Of a stretch of DNA of 26,820 nucleotides, positions 1 through 6,988 are shown piece by piece. Source of the DNA: Planctomycetaceae bacterium (GTDB taxonomy: Bacteria > Planctomycetota > Planctomycetia > Pirellulales > Thermoguttaceae); NCBI GenBank assembly GCA_031288955.1, contig JAITQJ010000256.1, forward strand, positions 1-26,820, in the 5' to 3' direction. Position 1 is the stretch's first letter. Each line of letters begins with the position of its first letter. A program made the translations under genes and the position numbers. The notes beneath the pieces are model-generated. The model did not search any database, was not told the origin of the DNA, and was given only the letters and a program-made list of their open reading frames with translations.

Positions 1-118
1 CCTACAATTTTCTGTAAGCCCGCCATTTTAAGCGTAAAAAAGGCAAATTTTTTCGGCGGAGGGGACAAAAATCTGCGTGTCAGAACACGACGAGAGGCGT
101 TTTTTGCGTAAAAAAAGA

Positions 119-173
119 AGACTCTTGCCTAGCATTCCGTGTATAGATATACTATAAGTCCATACGTTATACC
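119..173 (+). repeat. Diverged copy of the end sequence of the 26411-26759 element; contains a sigma-70-like promoter
   Basis: The sequence AGACTCTTGCCTAGCATTC followed by GTATAGATATA and TAAGTC matches, with scattered substitutions, the sequence at 26418-26470. It contains TTGCCT (125-130), a 17-base spacer and TATACT (148-153), a good sigma-70 promoter match pointing right. A transcript from it would start near 160, roughly 190 bases before the HEPN-like gene. No matching right-hand inverted end was found nearby, so this is a solo end, a remnant, or a promoter module shared by two loci. Similarity also extends weakly to the left (both copies have TTTTGCGT before the box). Confidence 0.55.
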
Positions 174-189
174 GTTTTAATCTGTTCGG

Positions 190-288
190 CAATCATCGCT
201 TTCGACGAAATTGTAATAAAAAAGGACAAAAATGGCGTTTTTTATCTTATCGCCAATCGTCTTTTGACGAAAAACGGACAAAAACGGC
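190..288 (+). repeat. Two imperfect direct repeats upstream of the sigma-54 promoter; candidate activator sites
   Basis: Copy one (about 190-236) and copy two (about 254-288) share the order CAATCRTC, TTTCGACGAAA or TTTTGACGAAAA, then GGACAAAAAYGGC (224-236 and 276-288). The second copy is shorter because about 11 bases are missing in the middle. A third, partial GGACAAAAAT occurs at 63-72. Repeated sites just upstream of a sigma-54 promoter are the usual place for enhancer-binding proteins. Which protein binds here is not known from the sequence. The classical NifA site TGT-N10-ACA was not seen (one TGT-N11-ACA occurs near 211-227). Confidence 0.4.
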
Positions 289-301
289 AATTATTCTCCA
301 T

Positions 302-316
302 TGGCACGTTTTGTGC
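302..316 (+). promoter_or_regulatory. Sigma-54 type (-24/-12) promoter of the HEPN-nifV-GNAT-modABC operon
   Basis: TGGCACGTTTTGTGC has the invariant GG (303-304) and GC (315-316) exactly ten bases apart and a complete TGGCACG -24 box. The expected transcript start is near 328, about 20 bases before the ATG at 349. A weak ribosome-binding site AGAGGG lies at 331-336. The match to the promoter upstream of nifH (14544-14558) supports both calls. Confidence 0.8.
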
Positions 317-348
317 GGTTACGTACTGGTAGAGGGTATGAAATAACG

Positions 349-747
349 ATGACCGAACAGCAAAGTTGGCAAATCTTTTTCGACGAAGGACGCGGTTTTC
401 ATAAAACTGTTCGCAGTTCAGTCAAGCGTCCGCATATTTTCACTCCAAGCATTATTCAAAATATCGCTGCGATGGCGATTGAAAAATACTTTATGGCGAT
501 TTTTATGAAAAACGGGCTGATGCCGATGAATCATACAATGACCGATTTCATCGCCGCATCGAAGTTGATTTTGACACTCAAAGCGGAACTTATCGAAACT
601 CTCCTTTATATGGATAACTTGCAGCAAATATGCTCCTTTGACTTTTTTAAGATAACACCGCCCAGCGAAGGCGATGTTGTCCGGTTTATCAAAGCAGTCG
701 ATGATGTTGCCGAAATTGCCGAACAGGAACTTGGAATCGAACAATGA
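349..747 (+). CDS. HEPN-like small helical protein, first gene of the nifV-mod operon
   Basis: A 132-residue, mostly helical protein. A central stretch reading IAAMAIEKYFMAIFMKNG followed by an H resembles the core of HEPN domains. I do not see a convincing R-x4-6-H ribonuclease motif, so a catalytic RNase role is not supported; a binding or scaffold role is possible. The ATG at 349 is chosen because the alternative TTG at 301 lies inside the sigma-54 -24 box, upstream of the expected transcript start. The stop overlaps the nifV-like start by four bases (ATGA), so the two are probably translationally coupled. Its place as first gene of a sigma-54 driven homocitrate/molybdate operon implies a job in nitrogen fixation, but none can be named. 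Family assignment is by pattern only. Confidence 0.7.
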   Translation: MTEQQSWQIFFDEGRGFHKTVRSSVKRPHIFTPSIIQNIAAMAIEKYFMAIFMKNGLMPMNHTMTDFIAASKLILTLKAELIETLLYMDNLQQICSFDFFKITPPSEGDVVRFIKAVDDVAEIAEQELGIEQ

Positions 748-2369
748 AACGGCTAACGATACTCGACACAACATTGCGGGACGGCGACCACGCGGCAGGC
801 TTTGCATTTTCGCCGGCTGACAAACCGCAACTGGCTCTCGGCTTGGCTGAAGCAGGCGTTGATATTGTCGAAGCAGGATTTCCGCTTGCTTCCCGTACGG
901 ATTACGATGCCTGCCGGAATGTTACAAAAATACTTGAGGGCGGACACACGAAAGCAGCAATGATGTGCCGCGGAAACAAAAACGAAATCAAAAAAACGGC
1001 AGCGGTACTCGGCAGTTCCGGTGTCCTGCATATCACATTGCCGGTAAGCGGTTCACACATCGCAAGCGGACTAAATATATCCCGTTTGCAATTATTGAAA
1101 AAAGCCGAAGAGTGCGTGTCTTTTGCATCGGGACTTGTTTCGGCGGTTGAAATAGGAGCCGAAGACGCAAGCAGAGCGGATATTGATTTTTTGTGTGAAT
1201 ACTGCGAAACGGTCATCGAAGCCGGTGCTACTATCGTCAATATTGCTGACACGTTAGGCGTGTTGTCAGTACCGCAAGTTGCAAAACTTATCAAGTTGTT
1301 ACAAAAAAAAATTCCGTCGTTTTCACTGGAAAACACGGCATCAGGCAGCGCAGTGTTAAGCGTGCATTTTCATAACGACTGCGGTCTTGCGGCTGCAAAT
1401 ACACTTGCGGCTGTCGAAGCCGGCTGCGGTCAAATTGAGACAACCGTTTGCGGAATCGGTGAACGCTCCGGTAATGCTGCCCTTGAAGAAATCGCGGTCA
1501 ATCTTGCAATGCACCGTGAGATATACAAAGTCCAGACAGGACTGCGGCTGGAGCGTTTATCCGCCCTGACTGATTCGTTTTACCGTGCTGCCGGAATATC
1601 GCTCGGTCCTTTGAAGCCGGTCATCGGTTGGAATGTCCACGCACATACTTCGGGAATTCATCAAAAAGGTTTGGAGTCTTCGCCTGATAATTATTCGTCT
1701 GCAATACTTCGCAAGAGCGGCAGCGTTCCGCAGCGCATCGTTCTTTCACGTCATTCGGGAAAGTCCGGTGTCAGAATGGCAGCAGCGTACTGCGGACTTG
1801 GTGAATTAAATGATAAGGCTGCCGAAAAAATCTTATGCCGCGTCAAGACAACGGACAAGCGGACGGTCGGCTTAACGGAATTTCTCGTTATAATCGGCGA
1901 GTTGGGCTTGCTGCCGAAAGGTTCGCCGAATCCGGTATGCTGTTCGTTTTTTTCCGAACAAAGTGCCGGCGGATTTCACCGCATCAAAACAACACTTTCC
2001 GACGGCAGAACATATCACGGCAAAGGCGCAACCGCCGAATCGGCAGTGATGGACACCGTTAATAAAATTTCCCCTTTTCAAATCGCATTGGAAAGGGCGG
2101 AACTCAACGGAATGAACGGACAATACCGCCTTTACACCATCATCAAATCGAACGATAAAAAAACAGCCCTTGAACGTTATGGAGCGTCGCCCAACCGCCT
2201 GATGTTCGAGTGTTGTTTAGATGTGATAAACCGATGCCGGTTTATGTGCCGCAGCAAACAAAAAACAGAGCAAGTTACCCTATCAGATGCCGATGACAAC
2301 CATACACCCCGCAGCAGAAAACGATGCGCCGTTGATTTTGCGCTACATTCAGGAACTTGCGGAATATGA
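744..2369 (+). CDS. nifV: Homocitrate synthase-type enzyme (NifV/LeuA family) with C-terminal LeuA-like domain
   Basis: About 541 residues. The HMGL-like TIM barrel (about 1-290) shows the N-terminal DTTLRDG motif (8-14), metal-ligand pair H-F-H (208-210), and GIGERSGNAALEE (237-249); HTSGIHQKG follows at 301-309. Ordinary NifV is near 380 residues. This protein continues into a LeuA-type regulatory/dimer domain (about 410-505, with HGKGATAESAVMD), so by length and by LeuA-like motifs (VEAGFPLAS) it could be read as 2-isopropylmalate synthase. The operon with modABC and the facing nif genes favour homocitrate for FeMo-cofactor. The usual RDGEQ is RDGDH here (12-16). About 25 C-terminal residues read across the start of the GNAT gene in another frame, suggesting a lost ancestral stop. 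The start overlaps the HEPN gene by ATGA. Confidence 0.8.
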   Translation: MKRLTILDTTLRDGDHAAGFAFSPADKPQLALGLAEAGVDIVEAGFPLASRTDYDACRNVTKILEGGHTKAAMMCRGNKNEIKKTAAVLGSSGVLHITLPVSGSHIASGLNISRLQLLKKAEECVSFASGLVSAVEIGAEDASRADIDFLCEYCETVIEAGATIVNIADTLGVLSVPQVAKLIKLLQKKIPSFSLENTASGSAVLSVHFHNDCGLAAANTLAAVEAGCGQIETTVCGIGERSGNAALEEIAVNLAMHREIYKVQTGLRLERLSALTDSFYRAAGISLGPLKPVIGWNVHAHTSGIHQKGLESSPDNYSSAILRKSGSVPQRIVLSRHSGKSGVRMAAAYCGLGELNDKAAEKILCRVKTTDKRTVGLTEFLVIIGELGLLPKGSPNPVCCSFFSEQSAGGFHRIKTTLSDGRTYHGKGATAESAVMDTVNKISPFQIALERAELNGMNGQYRLYTIIKSNDKKTALERYGASPNRLMFECCLDVINRCRFMCRSKQKTEQVTLSDADDNHTPRSRKRCAVDFALHSGTCGI

Positions 2370-2775
2370 AAACCTTTCGGATAAAGTTTTTGTAACCGAA
2401 ATGGTTCTTCGTGACTGGATTTCAAGCGGTAAAGTTGAAGTGCTGCTCGCAAAATACAACGGCGAAGATGCCGGTTTTGTGCTTTATTATTTTACATACG
2501 CCACTTTTCGGGGCAATACAGGAATTTATATCGAAGATTTGTTTGTGCGTCCCGAATACCGGCGCAACGGAATCGGTAAAATGCTTTTTCGTGAAGTTGC
2601 CCGAATCGCCAAAAAACGCGGCTGTTTCCGAATCGACTGGATGGTTCTCGATTGGAACAACAGCGGAGCGGCGTTTTACAAAACAATCGGCGGTATTCCC
2701 GTCAACGATTGGATAACATATCGTTTGCAAGACCAGTCCATTGACTTGCTTGCGGACGATAAAACAGAACCTTAA
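2293..2775 (+). CDS. GNAT-family N-acetyltransferase, SSAT-like
   Basis: A 160-residue protein covering a whole GNAT fold. It begins MTTIHPAAENDAPLILRYI, shows the acetyl-CoA pyrophosphate loop RRNGIGK (90-96), and ends with a VLDWNNSGAAFYKTIGG-type strand typical of spermidine/diamine acetyltransferase-like members. The substrate cannot be read from sequence. An ATG two codons upstream (2287) is also possible; family alignment favours 2293. The first 77 bases overlap the end of the nifV-like gene in a different frame, so translation may depend on coupling, as no strong ribosome-binding site is visible. It lies between nifV and modA, with only 18 bases to modA, so it is co-transcribed with the nitrogen-fixation genes. 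Its role there is unknown. Confidence 0.85.
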   Translation: MTTIHPAAENDAPLILRYIQELAEYENLSDKVFVTEMVLRDWISSGKVEVLLAKYNGEDAGFVLYYFTYATFRGNTGIYIEDLFVRPEYRRNGIGKMLFREVARIAKKRGCFRIDWMVLDWNNSGAAFYKTIGGIPVNDWITYRLQDQSIDLLADDKTEP

Positions 2776-2793
2776 CCTAAAGAAAGGGACACA

Positions 2794-3591
2794 ATGAATT
2801 TACGAAGACGTTTCCTGCTCCTTGCGGTGATTCTCGCAGCAGGATTGACTGTAAACGCAGCAAAGGCTGCCGAACTCAACCTTGCCGCTGCGGCAAGTTT
2901 GAAAGAGTGTATGAACGAAATCATCGTTCTCTACAAAACCGCTGCGCCGAATGTCAAAGTCGTAGCAAATTACGAAGCATCGGGAACACTGCAAAAGCAG
3001 ATTGAAAACGGTGCGGCGGCAGATGTCTTTATATCCGCCAATCAGGAGAAGATGGACATTCTCGAACAGAAAGGATTTACCGTAAAAGAAACACGCAAAA
3101 ACCTGCTAAAAAATAAGGTCGTTTTAATCGTTCCGAAAAACGCAGCGAGTCCCATAAAAACGTTTGCCGACCTCGGAAGCGATAAACTCAAAGAGAAAGG
3201 TTTGGCAATCGGCGACCCCAAAGTTGTTCCAGCCGGTAAATACGCAACGGACATTTTCAAGACGCTTAAAATCGAGGACAAAGTGATGCCGAAAACCGTT
3301 TTGGCACAAAATGTCCGCGCCGTTCTCGCTTATGTAGCCCAACAGGAAGTTGATGCCGGCATTGTCTATCTGACCGATGCGATGTTAATGAAAGACAAAG
3401 TCGTTGTCGTTGACGAAGCACCGGAAAAAAGTCACGAACCGACGATTTATCCGTCGGCGGTCATCAAAACCGGCGGCAGCATTGAAGACGGTAAATCGTT
3501 TCAGCAATTTCTCTTTTCTGAAAAATCCGCCGCCCTTTTCAAAAAATACGGATTTGAAACGGTTTCAGAAAAAGGAAAGGATAACAAATGA
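2794..3591 (+). CDS. modA: Molybdate ABC transporter, periplasmic binding protein
   Basis: 265 residues with a clear Sec signal peptide: RRR at 4-6, a hydrophobic core, and an A-K-A site before AELNLAAAASLK (cleavage likely near residue 25). The mature start AAAASLKECMNEI, then YEASGTLQKQIENGAAADVFISA, is the ModA pattern that forms the oxyanion pocket; the later DAGIVYLTDA motif also fits ModA. It captures molybdate (or tungstate) for the ModBC pump and so feeds FeMo-cofactor synthesis. A good ribosome-binding site (AAAGAAAGGGA) precedes the ATG. The stop overlaps modB by four bases (ATGA). Confidence 0.95.
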   Translation: MNLRRRFLLLAVILAAGLTVNAAKAAELNLAAAASLKECMNEIIVLYKTAAPNVKVVANYEASGTLQKQIENGAAADVFISANQEKMDILEQKGFTVKETRKNLLKNKVVLIVPKNAASPIKTFADLGSDKLKEKGLAIGDPKVVPAGKYATDIFKTLKIEDKVMPKTVLAQNVRAVLAYVAQQEVDAGIVYLTDAMLMKDKVVVVDEAPEKSHEPTIYPSAVIKTGGSIEDGKSFQQFLFSEKSAALFKKYGFETVSEKGKDNK

Positions 3592-4244
3592 CGGACTGGT
3601 CGCCGCTGTTCATTTCGCTCAAAACGTCCTTGTGTGCTACGGTTATCGCTTTTTTTCTAGGGATAGTTGCAGCACGGTTGGTCGCCGGAATGAACGGCAA
3701 AAGCAAAGCGGCTGTTGATTGTATTTTAACTCTGCCGCTTGTCCTGCCGCCGACCGTTGTTGGTTTTTTTCTGCTGTTGATCTTCGGCTGGAATAGTCCG
3801 GTCGGTCAACTGTTACGAAAAGTTGGAATACGTATCATTTTTTCGTGGGAGGCGGCGGTCATCGCGGCGGCAGTTGTTGCATTTCCCTTGATTTACAGGA
3901 CGATTCGTGCGTCGTTGGAACAGATTGAACCTTCAATACTTGATGCGGCACGCACACTGGGGCTTTCGGAATGGACGATTTTTTGGCGTGTGATGCTTCC
4001 TATCTGTTTACCCGGCTGCGCTGCCGGTGCGGTGCTGGGCTTCGCAAGGGCTTTGGGAGAATTCGGTGCAACGTTAATGATTGCCGGTAATATCCCCGGT
4101 AAGACGCAAACTATTCCCGTCGCCATTTGGAGTGCTGCCGGAGGAAACGAGATGAACATCGCACTTATTTGGGTTCTTATCATTGTTTCCATTTCGTTTT
4201 TCGTTTTATTTCCGCTCAATATTTTCGGAAAAAGCCGGTTATGA
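3588..4244 (+). CDS. modB: Molybdate ABC transporter, permease
   Basis: 218 residues, about five membrane segments, with a binding-protein-dependent permease EAA loop (DAARTLGLSEWTIFWRVMLP, then LPGCAAGAVLGFARALGEFG). Length and the GEFGATLMIAGN motif are typical of ModB. Its start overlaps modA and its stop overlaps modC, each by an ATGA, a tightly coupled modABC operon. It forms the molybdate channel in the inner membrane with ModC as motor. Confidence 0.95.
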   Translation: MTDWSPLFISLKTSLCATVIAFFLGIVAARLVAGMNGKSKAAVDCILTLPLVLPPTVVGFFLLLIFGWNSPVGQLLRKVGIRIIFSWEAAVIAAAVVAFPLIYRTIRASLEQIEPSILDAARTLGLSEWTIFWRVMLPICLPGCAAGAVLGFARALGEFGATLMIAGNIPGKTQTIPVAIWSAAGGNEMNIALIWVLIIVSISFFVLFPLNIFGKSRL

Positions 4245-5302
4245 GTCTCGAAGCCGATATTGTTAAAAAACTTTCCGATTTTACACTGGACGTTCATTTC
4301 AAAGCGGAAAACGAACGCCTCGGTTTGCTGGGTGCGTCCGGCTGCGGAAAAACGATGACGCTTAAATGTATTGCCGGCATCGCAGCACCGGATTCAGGAC
4401 GAATCGTTATCAACGGAAAAACCGTTTTTGATTCCGTACGAAACATCAATCTTCCGCCGCAAAAACGCCGTATCGGATATTTGTTTCAGCAATACGCTCT
4501 TTTTCCAACGATGACGGTACGCGAAAATATGGAAATCGTTCTCCGTCATTTTTCAAAAGCAGAACGCAAACGCCGTATTGACGAGATGATAACAAAACTG
4601 AACCTTTATGATTTTTGTAACAGAAAACCTTCGCGTCTCAGCGGCGGGCAGCAGCAGCGGGCAGCGATGGCGCGGATACTTGTTACGTCGCCGGAGTTGA
4701 TTATGCTCGACGAACCGCTTTCTGCGCTGGATAGTTTTCTGCGTAATAGCGTTGAAAATGAATTGATGCGGATGCTTGTTTCTTTTGACGCAACGATACT
4801 TTTTGTTTCGCATAACCGGGATGAAGTTTTTCGGATATGCGAACGTATGTTCGTTCTTCAGGACGGACAAAAGGCGGCGTTCGGCACGACAGAGGAACTT
4901 TTCCGTAACCCCGGTTCGCTTGCCGCTGCGAGGCTGACCGGCGTTAAAAACACTGCGCCCGCATTTCGGATTAACAGACGAAAGATTAACGTACCGGACT
5001 GGGGCATCGCTCTTGAAACGGCAGGCGATGTTCCCGATGATTTGAAGTATGCTGCCGTCCGTGCACATCATATTTACGATGATATTTCCGGCAGCGCAGC
5101 GGTCAACTGTTTCTGCTTTCAGGTGTTACGAAAACAAAGCGAGCCGTTTAAGATACAGGAATTATTACGTATATCCGGTGAATACCAGCCGCTTATCCGT
5201 TTCATTTCCGGCGATTACGACCCCGTGTTTCCAATGCAGGAAATTCAATCCGTGCGCAAAATGTTCATTCCTCCTGAACACGTAATGCTTTTAACGGATT
5301 GA
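4241..5302 (+). CDS. modC: Molybdate ABC transporter, ATP-binding protein
   Basis: 353 residues. Walker A GASGCGKT (31-38), a Q-loop near 83, signature LSGGQ (133-137), Walker B LIMLDEP (153-159) and H-loop SH are all intact. The C-terminal 130 or so residues form an accessory regulatory region in the place of the usual TOBE/Mop domain but weakly conserved. The ATG at 4241 is chosen over one at 4127 because it gives an ATGA overlap with modB and a normal ModC N-terminus. Last gene of the operon; it converges on the ferredoxin gene with only 44 bases between them. Confidence 0.93.
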   Translation: MSLEADIVKKLSDFTLDVHFKAENERLGLLGASGCGKTMTLKCIAGIAAPDSGRIVINGKTVFDSVRNINLPPQKRRIGYLFQQYALFPTMTVRENMEIVLRHFSKAERKRRIDEMITKLNLYDFCNRKPSRLSGGQQQRAAMARILVTSPELIMLDEPLSALDSFLRNSVENELMRMLVSFDATILFVSHNRDEVFRICERMFVLQDGQKAAFGTTEELFRNPGSLAAARLTGVKNTAPAFRINRRKINVPDWGIALETAGDVPDDLKYAAVRAHHIYDDISGSAAVNCFCFQVLRKQSEPFKIQELLRISGEYQPLIRFISGDYDPVFPMQEIQSVRKMFIPPEHVMLLTD

Positions 5303-5321
5303 ATGTCCCGCACAATAAACC

Positions 5322-5356
5322 GGTAGCGTTTATCTGAAGGATTTCGTTACGCTATC
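5322..5356. terminator. Weak inverted repeat between convergent modC and ferredoxin genes
   Basis: GGTAGCGT (5322-5329) pairs with ACGCTATC (5349-5356), seven Watson-Crick pairs and one G-U, with a 19-base loop. It overlaps the ferredoxin stop codon. It has no good U-tract on either strand, so it is at best a poor bidirectional terminator. Confidence 0.25.
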
Positions 5357-5655
5357 AAATAATCGGCGGCGGGTTCTCCCTTTTCGACAGATTCGATGAC
5401 GGCATCCATCGCTTCTTCGCTGTTGATTCCGCCGAACCACCAATTTTCAGGATAGACGACGACCGCCGGTCCCCGGTCGCAAACTTTCAGGCAACTCGTA
5501 CAAGCAACGGCAACGTCCGCCAACCCGCGGTCGGCAAGTTCCTCTTGCAGATATTGCAGTAATGCTCCTGCGCCGCCTTTGGCGCAAACTCCCTGCGGCG
5601 TTCCGTTCATACGAAACGAACCGCAAACTAAAATGTGATGTGCCGGTTTTTGCAT
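5347..5655 (-). CDS. [2Fe-2S] ferredoxin, thioredoxin-like fold, nif-associated
   Basis: 102 residues. The four probable cluster ligands are C11, C24, C55 and C59, in the spacing of the thioredoxin-like [2Fe-2S] ferredoxins (Clostridium pasteurianum 2Fe-2S ferredoxin, Azotobacter Shethna protein I). An extra C52 precedes C55. These small proteins are often encoded in nif clusters and have been linked to nitrogenase as electron carrier or protective partner; which applies here is not shown. The start at 5655 is chosen because an AGGAG ribosome-binding site lies 11 bases upstream; an ATG at 5748 would overlap the end of nifB and give a basic extension unlike the family. Last gene of the nif operon. 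Confidence 0.88.
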   Translation of the reverse strand: MQKPAHHILVCGSFRMNGTPQGVCAKGGAGALLQYLQEELADRGLADVAVACTSCLKVCDRGPAVVVYPENWWFGGINSEEAMDAVIESVEKGEPAADYLIA

Positions 5656-5699
5656 AGTCTTATTTCTCCTTGTGAAATTGTTGTGAAATGATTGAAAAG

Positions 5700-6962
5700 T
5701 TAACCGCAGCCTCCGCCCGTTCCGGTGCAGGCTTTTCCGCAGCCGCATAGACCGGGTGTACGAAGGAGAACTTTCGGCAAGTTCCGTCCGTTAAAAACAT
5801 AGGGAACCGATTCGGAAATAAGTCCTTCAAGTACAACAATCGGCAAGCCGTTTTCTTCGAGAACCTTTTGCGGATTGGGACCGCAGCCGCTCACGAGAAC
5901 CGCTGCGCAGTCGCCGAACGAATCGGCAAATTGCCGCCAGCGCAGGTTACCCGAACCGGGAACCGGTGTTCTGCGTTTTTCCAACAGGACAATGTCATCG
6001 TCCTGTTTTCCATAGACTAACAATGCTTCCGCTTCGCCGAGGTGCCGGTTAACGAAAAGTCCTTCCCGTGAAGCCACTGCTACGTGGGGGCGTTCGGTTG
6101 TTGTTCTGATAGCGGCGGCTTCCCGCAGCAAATTGTCGGTTCCCTGCGGGTTGCCGCAGCCGATTATTCCGACGGCATCCGCCCGGCAGCGGGCGCAATG
6201 CGTCATCTGAAACAAATGTTCTCCCGCCTTTTTTCGCAGCGAAAGCATATCATTATGTTCCGGCGTTGGTATGTTCGCAAAATCCGTTCCTTCAACGGAC
6301 ATAAGCGGAATACAGTTTTGAATATCCGCTCCTAATTTTTTACAGTATGCCGCAACGTCAACGGCGTGAACATCATTGATACCGGGAATAATAACGGTAT
6401 TGATTTTCACAGTAATACCGTGCGTTTTGAGTTTTTCTACCGCCTCGCTTTGACGTTCAAGAAGGATTTTCGCCCCTTCGATTCCGCGGTAATTTCTTGC
6501 GCCAAGGCGAACCCAGTCATAAATCTTTGCACCGATTTCGGGTTCAACGGCGTTGACCGTTACCGTAACGTGTGAAACATTCAGACGGGCAATCTGTTCA
6601 ACGTGTTCGGGTAATTCCAGTCCGTTCGTTGCCAGACAAAGAAGTTTATCGGGATATTTTTGACGGACAAGTTCCAGCGTTTGCAGAGTTTCGCGGGCAT
6701 TGGCAAACGGGTCGCCCGGTCCGGCAATTCCGATAACCGAAATATTGCCGATTTTTGCCAACACGGAATCGAGATAGACAAGTGCCTGTTCCGGTTTAAG
6801 AACGATACTCGTTACACCGGGTCGGCTTTCGTTGACGCAGTCGTATTTTCTGTCGCAGAAACGGCACTTGATATTGCATTTCGGCGCAACAGGAAGATGA
6901 ATTCGTCCGGTCTTGTGCCGTGCGTCGGAACTGAAGCAGGGGTGTTCGGTAAAGTCCGTCAT
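5700..6962 (-). CDS. nifB: FeMo-cofactor biosynthesis radical SAM protein NifB with NifX-like domain
   Basis: 420 residues. Radical SAM motif C-N-I-K-C-R-F-C gives cluster cysteines C29, C33 and C36, preceded by HPCF with C9, all typical of NifB. The barrel runs to about residue 285 with GPGDPFAN and CARCRADAVG near its end. Residues from about 290 form a NifX/NafY-like domain (HVAVASREGLFVNRHLGEA). The protein ends in a cysteine- and glycine-rich tail (CGCGKACTGTGGGCG). NifB builds the 8Fe-9S-carbide precursor (NifB-co) passed to NifEN. It lies 26 bases after nifN and is co-transcribed. Confidence 0.97.
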   Translation of the reverse strand: MTDFTEHPCFSSDARHKTGRIHLPVAPKCNIKCRFCDRKYDCVNESRPGVTSIVLKPEQALVYLDSVLAKIGNISVIGIAGPGDPFANARETLQTLELVRQKYPDKLLCLATNGLELPEHVEQIARLNVSHVTVTVNAVEPEIGAKIYDWVRLGARNYRGIEGAKILLERQSEAVEKLKTHGITVKINTVIIPGINDVHAVDVAAYCKKLGADIQNCIPLMSVEGTDFANIPTPEHNDMLSLRKKAGEHLFQMTHCARCRADAVGIIGCGNPQGTDNLLREAAAIRTTTERPHVAVASREGLFVNRHLGEAEALLVYGKQDDDIVLLEKRRTPVPGSGNLRWRQFADSFGDCAAVLVSGCGPNPQKVLEENGLPIVVLEGLISESVPYVFNGRNLPKVLLRTPGLCGCGKACTGTGGGCG

Positions 6963-6988
6963 CGTTTGCTATTATTGTTACAAATTTC

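Noticed and set aside
211..227. NifA-like site TGT-N11-ACA
   Set aside because: The spacing is one base off the known TGT-N10-ACA and it falls in A-rich DNA.
301..348. TTG start at 301 for the HEPN-like gene
   Set aside because: It lies inside the sigma-54 -24 element, upstream of the expected transcript start; the ATG at 349 is in frame and fits.
3302..3318. TGGCAC inside modA as a sigma-54 promoter
   Set aside because: No GC at the -12 position and it is within coding sequence.
4127..4240. Upstream start for modC at 4127
   Set aside because: It would add 38 residues overlapping modB in another frame; the ATG at 4241 gives the usual ATGA overlap and ModC N-terminus.
5656..5748. Upstream start for the ferredoxin at 5748
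   Set aside because: It overlaps nifB and adds a basic segment not found in the family; an AGGAG site supports the start at 5655.
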